Below are positions 24,144-31,328 of a stretch of DNA of 33,691 nt, piece after piece. This DNA comes from Streptomyces sp. (GTDB taxonomy: Bacteria > Actinomycetota > Actinomycetes > Streptomycetales > Streptomycetaceae). Where the stretch lies: NCBI RefSeq assembly GCF_031181555.1, contig NZ_JAPSKQ010000061.1, positions 1-33,691 on the forward strand, in the 5' to 3' direction. The position numbers and the translations under genes are program-made. The notes below the pieces were generated by a model. That model did no database searches and was not told where the DNA came from. It saw only the letters and a program-made list of their open reading frames with translations. Within the stretch, counting starts at the first letter, position 1, and each line of letters begins with the position of its first letter.

Positions 24144-25561
24144 ACGACGCACTCACCGACAAGACCTTCACCGGGCTGCCCGGCGTGACGGACTGGCAGC
24201 TGGTGCGCGGCGGTGGGCAGGACACCCTGCTGGTGACGGGTCCGCCTCCGGCGGCGCGGGCGTCATCCGGCCCCGGCCGGGACGACGCCCGCGCCACCGG
24301 CCGGGCCGCGGACACCGGTGACGCCGCCGTCCGCGGTACCGACCTGGCCGTTCTCCCGGCACTGATGCGGCAGCTCGACGAGACGGCGCTGCTGACGATG
24401 GCCCGGGTACTGGACCGGACCCGCCTGTTCCGCGGCAATGGCCAGCCCCGCACCGACGAGATTTTTGAAACCCTGGCGGTCGCACCCCGGCACGCGTGGA
24501 TCGTACGGCGTTGGCTGCACACCCTGACCGCGGAGGCCCGGCTCCACCTGGACGCGGCGACGGGCCGTTACCACTCCCTCGCGGTGCCGGACCGCCGCGA
24601 CCACGCCCGGGCGCTGCGCGAGCTGGACGGCGCCTGCACGGGTCTGGGCTACCCGGCGTCCATGACCCGCTTCTTCCGGGCCGCGGCCGAACGGCTCCCG
24701 CTGCTGCTCCAGGACCGCACGTCCCTGCAGGAGGTCCTCTTCCCCGACGGGCAGACGAACACCGCGCAGGGCAACTACCGTGACAGCGTCCCCAGCCGCT
24801 GGGCCAACCATGCCGCCGCGTCCCTGATCGCCGGCGAGTCCCGTCGCCGGACGGCGCCGGCTCCTTTGCGCGTCCTCGAGGCGGGCGCCGGCGTGGGCGG
24901 CACCACCGGCACCGTCCTGGAGGCGCTCGGCGACACGCCCGTCGACTACCTGTTCACGGACGTCTCCCCGTTCTTCCTGCGGACGGCCAGGGACGTCTTC
25001 GGTGACCACCCCGGACTGCGGCACGCCCTGTTCGACATCCAGACTGACCCGCTCGAGCAGGGTCTGGAGCCGGAATCCCAGGACGTCGTCCTGGCGGCGA
25101 ACGTCCTGCACAACGCACGGCACGTCGGACGCTGCCTGGCGGCCCTGCGGGAACTGCTGGCACCCGGCGGGCTGCTGGTCCTGGTCGAGTCGTGCCAGGA
25201 GCACTACCAGGCGCTCACCTCCATGTACCTGCTGATGTCGCCCGCACCCGGCGAACAGGAGTGGTTCACGGACCTTCGGGCCGGCCAGGACCGGGTCTTC
25301 CTCACCGCTGGGGAATGGGCACGGCAACTGGACGCGGCGGGCTTCGACCCGCTGCCCGTCCTGCCGCACGAGGAGCATCCCCTCGCCGCGGCGGGCCAGC
25401 GCGTCATCTCCGGCCGTGTCAGGTCACACCGGGCCCGCCCGGACCCCGGCCGCGTCCGCGCCGCGCTCGCCGGCCGTCTGCCCCCTGCCCTGCCCCTGCC
25501 ACGGATTCACACCGTGGACGACATCATCCGCCCCGCCAACCCGACTGGAGCCCCCTGTTGA
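24140..25561 (+). CDS. Freestanding PKS-type C-methyltransferase (excised cMT domain)
   Basis: A 473-residue protein with the layout of cMT domains of PKS modules. An N-terminal helical region (MRQLDETALLTMARVLD, APRHAWIVRRWLHTLTAEAR) leads to LPLLLQDRTSLQEVLFPDG and the SAM site VLEAGAGVGGTTGTVLEAL, followed by YLFTDVSPFFLRTARDVF, QDVVLAANVLHNARHVGRCL and LLAPGGLLVLVES. The last 40 residues (RVRAALAGRLPPALPLPRIH, then TVDDIIRP) again resemble a clipped adenylation lobe. In HMWP1 the matching internal domain gem-dimethylates the malonyl-derived carbon; this protein probably methylates the ketide on the PKS ACP in trans. The GTG start overlaps the preceding stop (GTGA). Confidence 0.82.
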   Translation: MNDALTDKTFTGLPGVTDWQLVRGGGQDTLLVTGPPPAARASSGPGRDDARATGRAADTGDAAVRGTDLAVLPALMRQLDETALLTMARVLDRTRLFRGNGQPRTDEIFETLAVAPRHAWIVRRWLHTLTAEARLHLDAATGRYHSLAVPDRRDHARALRELDGACTGLGYPASMTRFFRAAAERLPLLLQDRTSLQEVLFPDGQTNTAQGNYRDSVPSRWANHAAASLIAGESRRRTAPAPLRVLEAGAGVGGTTGTVLEALGDTPVDYLFTDVSPFFLRTARDVFGDHPGLRHALFDIQTDPLEQGLEPESQDVVLAANVLHNARHVGRCLAALRELLAPGGLLVLVESCQEHYQALTSMYLLMSPAPGEQEWFTDLRAGQDRVFLTAGEWARQLDAAGFDPLPVLPHEEHPLAAAGQRVISGRVRSHRARPDPGRVRAALAGRLPPALPLPRIHTVDDIIRPANPTGAPC

Positions 25562-27573
25562 CACCCGCATCCGCAGCCGAACACACCGCCGAGCGGACCT
25601 CGGCCGACCTGGTCGACGCCGTCCGCGCCGTGTGGGCCGACGCCCTGGAGACCGATCTGGCCGCCGTACCGGCGGACGCCAGCTTCCTGAGCCTGGGCGG
25701 CGACTCCGTTCTGGCCGTCCGCATGGCCGCCATGCTCCGCAAACGGCTGGGCACCCCGCTGGCGCTGGCGGACGTCCGCGTCGAACAGAGCGCCGCGCAG
25801 CTCGCCGCCCTCGTCCACGAACGCAGTACCGGATCCGGGACGGGTGCCCTGCGCCCACTGCCCCTGGACCTGCGCCGACGTGAGGACCCGGACGCACCGT
25901 TCCCGCTCCTGCCGCTCCAGCAGGGCTACTTCGTGGGCCAGCAGGACGCCTGGGAGCTGTCCTACCGCTCCGCACACCACTACGTGGACATCGGGCTGGA
26001 GGACATCGACGCCGACGAAGCCCCCGAGGCGCTGCAGGACGCATTGGAAAGACTGGCCGAGCACCAGGCCGTCCTGCGGGCACGCATCCTGCCCGACGGC
26101 CGGCAGCGCATCCTGCCCCTGGACGATCCGGAGGCGGTACCGCAGCTTCAGGTCACCGACCTGCGCGACGCCGACGAGGAAACGGCCGCCGCCCGGCTCG
26201 CGGAGATACGCCATGAGATGAGCACCGAGGGCCCCGACCCGTCCCGGGGCTGCGGTTTGGACATGCGCCTGACGCTGATGCCCGGCGACCGCGCCCGGCT
26301 GCACTCCTCGACCAGTCTGCTGATCATCGACGGCTGGTCCTCCGGCGTCTTCTACCGCGACCTGTTCGCCCTGGTCTCCGACTACAACGCCGTCCTCGCG
26401 CCCCTGGACATCGACTACGGCGACTACGTGACGACCCTGCGGGACCTGCCCGAAACCGAGGCGTGGCAGCAGGACCGCGACTGGTGGTGGGACCGCCTCG
26501 ACGACTTCCCGCTGCCGCCGGCCCTGCCGCTGGTGGCCGACCCCGCCGAGGTGCGCCCCACCCTGATGGGCACCCGGCAGGCGGTGCTCGACCCGCAGCG
26601 CTGGTCGGAGCTGCGCCGGCTGTGCACCGAGCACGGGGTGACCCCGTCCGCGGCGATGTTCGCCGCCTTCGCCGCCGCCGTCGCCCGGGCCTGCGGCCAC
26701 CGCCGCTTCCTGCTCAACACCCTCCAGCTGAACCGGCTCCCGCTCCATCCCGACGTGTCCCGCCTGGTGGGAGCCTTTTCGTCCACCATGCTCCTGCCGG
26801 TCGACCTGCCGGCGGCCCCCGTCTTCGCCGACCTCGCCGGCCGCGCGCAGCAGGACATCGGCGACGCGCTCGCCCACAACCTGATCACCGGCGTGGAGGT
26901 CTCCCGCGAACTGGGCCGCCGCCGGGGCACCCACCGCCCGGTGGCACCCGTCGTCTTCCAGTCCACCCTGGGCGTGGACGCGGCGCTGGGCAGCGAGGTG
27001 CCCCAGGAGGCCGGGCCGCTGGGCGCGATCGACCTGCTGAGCCACCATCAGCAGCTGCGAACGCCCCAGGTGGCCCTGGAGGTGCGGCTGTTCGAGCTGC
27101 GCGGCGAGCTGGTGGTCGTCTTCTCGCTGGTGGAGGAGCTGTTCGCGGCGGCGGACGTCGACCGGATGTTCGCCGATCTCATGGCGACCGTGGAATCGCT
27201 GGTCGAACCGGGCGGCTGGACCGCCGTGCTCGAACTGCCCGACGCGGTCGACGGTGAGCAGGCCGGGCCGGCCCGGCAGGCATCCGGCCGGCGCCTGTCC
27301 GTACCCGCGGCGGCGGTCGGCGGAACGGAACCGGGACCGCCCCGGGACGACACGGAACGAGCCGTCGCGGCGCACTGGCGGAAGCTGCTGGACTGCCCGG
27401 TGGAGGAGCGCACCGCCGACTTCTTCGCGCTCGGCGGTGACTCGCTGCTCGCGGTGCGGATGCTCGGGTCGCTCGCGCGGGAGGGACTGGGACGGGTGAC
27501 GCCCCGCCGCTTCCTCTGGCAGCCCACGGTGGCCGGACTCGCTGCCGCTCTTCGCGAACCGGGCGACCGATGA
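25558..27573 (+). CDS. NRPS carrier protein PCP-Cy*-PCP with degenerate Cy domain
   Basis: A 671-residue protein without an adenylation domain. The N-terminal PCP (about 10-85) has S50 in LGGDSVLAV. A Cy-like domain (about 115-545) follows, starting FPLLPLQQGYFVGQ. The C-terminal PCP (about 595-665) has S629 in LGGDSLLAV. The Cy core is altered: the DxxxxDxxS motif reads SLLIIDGWS (first Asp is S253), the GDFT motif reads GAFS, the catalytic-type Thr of FTS is Q468 (VVFQS) and the Asp of TPQxxLD is E508 (TPQVALE). Condensation or a structural role is more likely than cyclodehydration. The protein supplies the carriers lacking from the two large synthetases; loading must come in trans from the single Cys A domain. 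TTG 25558 overlaps the previous stop; earlier in-frame codons lie inside the methyltransferase gene. Confidence 0.85.
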   Translation: MTPASAAEHTAERTSADLVDAVRAVWADALETDLAAVPADASFLSLGGDSVLAVRMAAMLRKRLGTPLALADVRVEQSAAQLAALVHERSTGSGTGALRPLPLDLRRREDPDAPFPLLPLQQGYFVGQQDAWELSYRSAHHYVDIGLEDIDADEAPEALQDALERLAEHQAVLRARILPDGRQRILPLDDPEAVPQLQVTDLRDADEETAAARLAEIRHEMSTEGPDPSRGCGLDMRLTLMPGDRARLHSSTSLLIIDGWSSGVFYRDLFALVSDYNAVLAPLDIDYGDYVTTLRDLPETEAWQQDRDWWWDRLDDFPLPPALPLVADPAEVRPTLMGTRQAVLDPQRWSELRRLCTEHGVTPSAAMFAAFAAAVARACGHRRFLLNTLQLNRLPLHPDVSRLVGAFSSTMLLPVDLPAAPVFADLAGRAQQDIGDALAHNLITGVEVSRELGRRRGTHRPVAPVVFQSTLGVDAALGSEVPQEAGPLGAIDLLSHHQQLRTPQVALEVRLFELRGELVVVFSLVEELFAAADVDRMFADLMATVESLVEPGGWTAVLELPDAVDGEQAGPARQASGRRLSVPAAAVGGTEPGPPRDDTERAVAAHWRKLLDCPVEERTADFFALGGDSLLAVRMLGSLAREGLGRVTPRRFLWQPTVAGLAAALREPGDR

Positions 27574-27577
27574 GAAG

Positions 27578-27611
27578 GGTGCGGCGGGGGCGGAACCGCC
27601 CCCGCCGCACC
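27578..27611. terminator. Perfect 16-bp hairpin between convergent genes
   Basis: GGTGCGGCGGGGGCGG and CCGCCCCCGCCGCACC form a perfect stem (two-base loop AA, or four if the last pair opens). It lies between the stop of the plus-strand operon at 27573 and the stop of the minus-strand flavoprotein gene at 27618, so it can act for both directions. Confidence 0.85.
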
Positions 27612-27617
27612 TCGGTC

Positions 27618-28541
27618 TCAGCCGCCCAGGCCGGCGTCCTCGCGGAAGAGCTCCTGGTCGAGCCAGACCGCGGCACGGGCTCCGTCGGCGGCACCGGTGA
27701 TCACGAAGGTGAGGGCGTCCGGCAGGGCCTCCAGCCGGGCGGTGTCACCGGCCGCGTACACACCGGGTACGGAGGTGCGCTGGAACTCGTCCACCCGCAC
27801 GCAGCCGTCCGGGAGGACCGCGCATCCCAACCGCTCGGCCAGCGGGGAGTGCTGACGGGTGGGCGCCCGGTGGTAGACGCCCTGCCGTTCGAGCACCCGC
27901 CCGTCGGCGAGGACCAGGCGGACGGCCCCTTCCTCGCCCTCGAAGCGGGTCACGGCCGTCTCCTCCACGGCGATCCCGGCCTCGGCGAGACGGCCCGCGG
28001 CCTGCTCGGGCACCGGGTGACCGTTGGTGCACACGATCACATCCTCGCTGAACCGGTCGGCCACGTAGAGGGCCTGCATGACCTGCGGCAGTTCGTGCCC
28101 CAAGACGGCCAGGCTCATCCCGCTGGTCTCCCAGCCGTGGCAGAACGGGCAGTGGTACACCCCTCGGCCGAACAGCGCGGACAGGCCCTCCACCTGTTCG
28201 TCGAGCACGTCGACCTGCCCCGTGGCGAGGACCAGCTTCCGGGTCCGCTCCACGGTGCCGTCGGCCAGCGTCAGGGTGAACCCCTGCGGTTCGGGCGCGG
28301 CGGCGGTGACGGTTGCCTCGCGTACGGTCACGTTCGGGTAGGCGGTGAGCTGCTCCCGGCCTATACGGCGCAGCTCGGCGGGCGGGAAGCCGTCCCGGCT
28401 GAGGAACATGTGCATCTGCGCCGCGGGTGCGTTGCGCGGGCGACCCGAGTCCAGCAGGAGGACCCGCCTGCGCTGACGCCCCGACACCAGCGCCGCATTG
28501 AGGCCGGCGGGCCCCCCGCCCACCACGATCACGTCGTACAT
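27618..28541 (-). CDS. FAD-dependent thioredoxin-reductase-like oxidoreductase with CPFC motif
   Basis: A 307-residue flavoprotein. The FAD-binding fold opens with MYDVIVVGGGPAGLNAAL, a redox CxxC is at C131-C134 (HCPFCHGWE), and the second FAD segment is VPGVYAAGDTA near the end. The expected NAD(P)H motif GxGxxA is degenerate (AVLGHELPQVMQAL, about 146-159). Dithiol oxidases such as HlmI and GliT share this architecture and use oxygen instead of NAD(P)H. Possible roles are redox tailoring of thiol or thiazoline intermediates, or metal release; none is proven. ATG 28541 is chosen because the FAD motif follows at once and GGAAGAAG lies upstream; further in-frame codons extend into the AT-rich promoter. 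It is divergent from the reductase gene at 28635, sharing the Fur-type box. Confidence 0.82.
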   Translation of the reverse strand: MYDVIVVGGGPAGLNAALVSGRQRRRVLLLDSGRPRNAPAAQMHMFLSRDGFPPAELRRIGREQLTAYPNVTVREATVTAAAPEPQGFTLTLADGTVERTRKLVLATGQVDVLDEQVEGLSALFGRGVYHCPFCHGWETSGMSLAVLGHELPQVMQALYVADRFSEDVIVCTNGHPVPEQAAGRLAEAGIAVEETAVTRFEGEEGAVRLVLADGRVLERQGVYHRAPTRQHSPLAERLGCAVLPDGCVRVDEFQRTSVPGVYAAGDTARLEALPDALTFVITGAADGARAAVWLDQELFREDAGLGG

Positions 28542-28580
28542 CGTCGTCACTTCTTCCCTGGCCCGTCCAATAATGACTAC

Positions 28581-28600
28581 GATAATAATTATCATTTTCA
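28581..28600. promoter_or_regulatory. Strong Fur-family box in the divergent promoter
   Basis: The 19 bases from 28581 match the classical Fur consensus GATAATGATAATCATTATC at 16 positions by hand count. The first 13 (GATAATAATTATC) are a perfect palindrome, and the ATCATTTTCA half is shared with the box at 6835. It lies 39 bases from the flavoprotein start (28541, minus) and 35 bases from the reductase start (28635, plus), so one bound repressor could shut both genes. Zur is the most likely binder in Streptomyces. Confidence 0.7.
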
Positions 28601-28634
28601 TCAACTGGGTTAGTGGGAAATGGGAGGAAGACCG

Positions 28635-29723
28635 GTGCAACACCTGGCGGCCATCGGCGTCCTAGGCGGTTACGGAGCAGTCGGCAGCGCGGTCGTACGG
28701 CGGCTCCACCGGGCGGGCGTCCACCCGCTGCTGGTAGCCGGCCGCGATCGGGGCCGGGCGGAAGCGCTGATAGCCGGCCTCCCGGAAGGCGGCCCGGACG
28801 TGGGCGCCCTGACGGTGGACCTGACCGACCCCGACTCGCTGGATCGCTTCACAGCGGATTGCCGACTCGTCATCAACTGCGCGGGACCTTCGTACCGCGT
28901 CCTCGACGCGGTCGCCCAGGCCGCGCTGCGAGGCGGCGCGGACTACGTCGACGCGGCCGGTGACGACCCGGTCCACAACCTGCTGTCCACCGACGGAGGC
29001 GCCGAGCGATGGGTCACGGCCGGACGCGCGGCCGTGCTGTCCGCCGGCGCGCTGCCGGGCCTGTCCTCGCTGCTGCCCCGCGCACTGGCCGCCCGCGCCA
29101 CCGTTCCCGTCGCGCTGGACGCCTACGTCGGCGGTGTCGCGCCGCTCACCCCGGCCGCCGCCGGTGACGTGCTGCTCGGCCGTGGACCGGAGCACGGCAC
29201 GCCGGCGGCCGCCTGGCACGGGGGCCGGATGCGGAAGCGTGCACTGGCCCCCCGCCGAGGGGTGCGACTCGACGCCTTCCCCACACCCGTCGACGCCTTC
29301 CCCTTCCTGTCCACTGAGGCCGTCCGGCTGGCCCGGGCCACGGACATCGGCCAGGTGCGCTGGTACACCGTCTTCGGCGGTGGACGCCTGGCCGAGGAGC
29401 TGGCCATGGCATGGGCACTGGAGAGCACAAAGACCGCTGACTTGGTCGCGGCGGCCGACGAGGACGTGCGGCGCCACGGGGCCTGGTACGGACAGGAGTT
29501 CCACCTCTGGGACGGAGCGACGGACGGCCCGCCCACCGCGAGGCTCGTCCTGCGCGCCCCGGACTCCTACGAGCTGAGCGGGTTCCTCGCTGCCGCCGCC
29601 GCTCTCCAGGCGCTCGACGGGTCGGTCGCTCCCGGTGTGCACTTCGCCGCGGACGTGCTCGACCCCATGCGGGTCACCGAGGAACTGGCCGCCGATGACG
29701 CGGCGGAGCTCAAGACACTGTAA
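28635..29723 (+). CDS. Saccharopine-dehydrogenase-like NAD(P) reductase, candidate thiazoline reductase
   Basis: A 362-residue Rossmann-fold protein. The dinucleotide site is LAAIGVLGGYGAVGSAVVRR at the N-terminus, followed by VDLTDPDSLDRF, LVINCAGPSYRVLDAVAQAA and GGADYVDAAGD, the saccharopine dehydrogenase-like pattern. Yersiniabactin and pyochelin clusters need a reductase that turns one thiazoline into a thiazolidine (YbtU, PchG). No YbtU-type protein is seen in the window, so this one may replace it; the family can reduce C=N bonds. GTG 28635 is preferred over ATG 28620 because GGAGGA at 28623-28628 precedes it at a six-base spacing. An insertion sequence begins directly after its TAA stop. 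Confidence 0.75.
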   Translation: MQHLAAIGVLGGYGAVGSAVVRRLHRAGVHPLLVAGRDRGRAEALIAGLPEGGPDVGALTVDLTDPDSLDRFTADCRLVINCAGPSYRVLDAVAQAALRGGADYVDAAGDDPVHNLLSTDGGAERWVTAGRAAVLSAGALPGLSSLLPRALAARATVPVALDAYVGGVAPLTPAAAGDVLLGRGPEHGTPAAAWHGGRMRKRALAPRRGVRLDAFPTPVDAFPFLSTEAVRLARATDIGQVRWYTVFGGGRLAEELAMAWALESTKTADLVAAADEDVRRHGAWYGQEFHLWDGATDGPPTARLVLRAPDSYELSGFLAAAAALQALDGSVAPGVHFAADVLDPMRVTEELAADDAAELKTL

Positions 29724-29737
29724 GAGGGCATCTGATC
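29724..29737. repeat. Left terminal inverted repeat of IS5-family element
   Basis: GAGGGCATCTGATC mirrors GACCAGATGCCCTC at 30448-30461 with one mismatch. Confidence 0.75.
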
Positions 29738-29772
29738 TAGGTAGTTGGTGTTCTGGGATGTTTGTGTGACCG

Positions 29773-30425
29773 ATGGCCCTGGCGGTCGTTGCACGGTGTG
29801 TGAGTGTTTGCCGTCCGTACCGCAGTGATGTGTCCGATGCCCGCTGGGCTCTGATCGAGCCGGTCTTCACCGCCTGGCGGGCGAGACGAACAGGTCCGGG
29901 TACGGCCCGACAGCGGCCGTGGTCGACGCCCAGAGCGTGAAGACCTCGGCAAACGTCGCCGGGACCAGCCAGGGCATCGATGTCGGCAAGAAGATCAAAG
30001 GACGCAAACGGCACCTGGTCACGGACACGCTCGGTCTCGTGCTGGCCGTCCTCATCACCGCCGCGAACGTGCACGACACCACCGGCGGCAAGCTCCTGCT
30101 CGACGACGTGGCCGCGAACTATCCCGGAGTGACCAAGGCCTGGGCCGCTGACGGATACCAGAACAGCATCTTCAACCACGGCGCCCTGCTCGGCATCGAC
30201 GTGGAGGTGGTGCAGCGGCCCCGGGCGAAGGGGTTCGAGCCGCTGCCGAAGCGGTGGGTGATCGAGCGGACCTTCGGCTGGCTGATGCAGCACCGCCGCC
30301 TGGCACGAGACTACGAAGCCCTGCCCCAGAGATCCCGAACGATGATCCACTGGGCGATGGCTGACAAAATGTCCCGCGAACTGACCGGAGAATCCGCACC
30401 ACCTGGCGAATCGAAACGGACATGA
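29773..30425 (+). pseudogene. IS5-family DDE transposase, internally deleted
   Basis: The N-terminal part from ATG 29773 reads SDVSDARWALIEPVFTAWRA, the usual start of these transposases. The next recognisable part begins near 29919 in another frame (VVDAQSVKTSANVAG, then KIKGRKRHLVTDTLGLVLAV), which holds the first catalytic Asp, and continues through AADGYQNSIF and ERTFGWLMQHRRLARDYE with the final Glu. About 80 residues normally lying between are gone and the frames no longer match, so no full protein can be made. Confidence 0.8.
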
Positions 30426-30447
30426 CCGCCGCAACAGCCTGAACAGT

Positions 30448-30461
30448 GACCAGATGCCCTC
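30448..30461. repeat. Right terminal inverted repeat of IS5-family element
   Basis: GACCAGATGCCCTC is the near mirror of the left repeat and is followed by TAA, the second copy of the target duplication. Confidence 0.75.
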
Positions 30462-31026
30462 TAAGGCGAAGGTCGACAACACCGTGAGGGTGCTCGAGGA
30501 AGCCGGCCGCGGTTTCCGGGCGCCGCGCCGGTACGAGACGTACTGCCGCGAGGCGACCACGGCGAAGGACGACAGCCAGGCCGCGCCGGTCGTCTTCACC
30601 ACCCTGGAGCTGCTGACGGAGCGCGGCGCGGACGCGGCGGTGTGGCGGCGCCTGGGGCGCGCGGAGGAACAGACACCGACCGTCGCGCTCGGCAATCCCG
30701 ACGGCGACGCTCTCTAGCGCCGCCAGGCCGCCCGCGCCGAAGCGGAAGAAGAACGGTGCAGGGCGGCTGCGCGGGAGGCGCGGCGGCCGGTGCGCCAACA
30801 GTGCGGGCAGAAGTTCACCGACCAGCAGTGGGAGGAGACCACCCTGCACAGTCTCGTGCCGAAGGCCGGTGACCTGGTCCGTGTGCGGTCCCTGCCACGC
30901 CGACGACATCGCCCGGCAGAAAGCCGCCGCCGCGCGCGAGCAGGCCGCCATGCAGCCGGCTTCGGAGGGCGACCGCGGCCAGGAGCCGGGCAAGCCCCGT
31001 CGTGCCTTGTTCCGCTGCCGCATCTG
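30462..31026 (+). pseudogene. Decayed gene with C-terminal zinc-ribbon-like segment, unknown
   Basis: The reading is continuous in character but broken. It starts KVDNTVRVLEEAGRGFRAP and passes VVFTTLELLTERGADAAVWR to GDAL, where a TAG at 30715-30717 interrupts; it then resumes in the same frame with RRQAARAEAEEERCRAAARE and a CGQKFTDQQWEE segment. Near 30880 the sense shifts frame to CGPCHADDIARQKAAAARE and ends at a TGA at 31024-31026. The CGQKF and CGPCH parts look like two halves of a zinc ribbon. The start is probably lost at the IS5-type insertion. It resembles accessory genes of actinomycete mobile elements, but I cannot name the family. Confidence 0.45.
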
Positions 31027-31328
31027 ACCACACACGGCGACGCCGTCCCTCCCGCTGGACACGGGGAGAGGCGGCGTCGGCGAGCAGCGGCCCGGGTCAG
31101 GCCGGGGCAGTCTGCTTCGCCAGCGCGTCGAGCGGGGAGCGCAGTCGACCTCGGGGTGAGCGGCGGGCAGTGCGTCGACATCGGTGGACCGGCAGAGCGC
31201 GTCGTCGACGGCTCCGGCCCGGCTCGTGCCGAACAAGACTGCACGAACACCTCGGACGCCCGCCGGAGCCGCTCACCTTCGACATGATCCGCCGGGCCGC
31301 CGAGGAAGCCCGCCGCGCCGCGCGCCGA
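31027..31328. other. Degenerate spacer with a small gene fragment
   Basis: No complete gene. At about 31236-31326 on the plus strand a frame reads RLHEHLGRPPEPLTFDMIRR and continues with AAEEARRAAR, which looks like the interior of a lost protein. It is joined directly to the 3' end of the secreted-protein gene on the other strand, marking a rearrangement junction. Confidence 0.35.

Larger units (their letters stand above)
29724..30461 (+). mobile_element. IS5-family insertion sequence with internal deletion
   Basis: The ends are inverted repeats GAGGGCATCTGATC (29724-29737) and its near mirror at 30448-30461, flanked on both sides by TAA, the likely 3-bp target duplication (TNA-type, as in some IS5 subgroups). 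At 738 bp it is shorter than typical relatives because the middle of the transposase is missing. The left TAA is the stop codon of the reductase gene. Confidence 0.8.
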
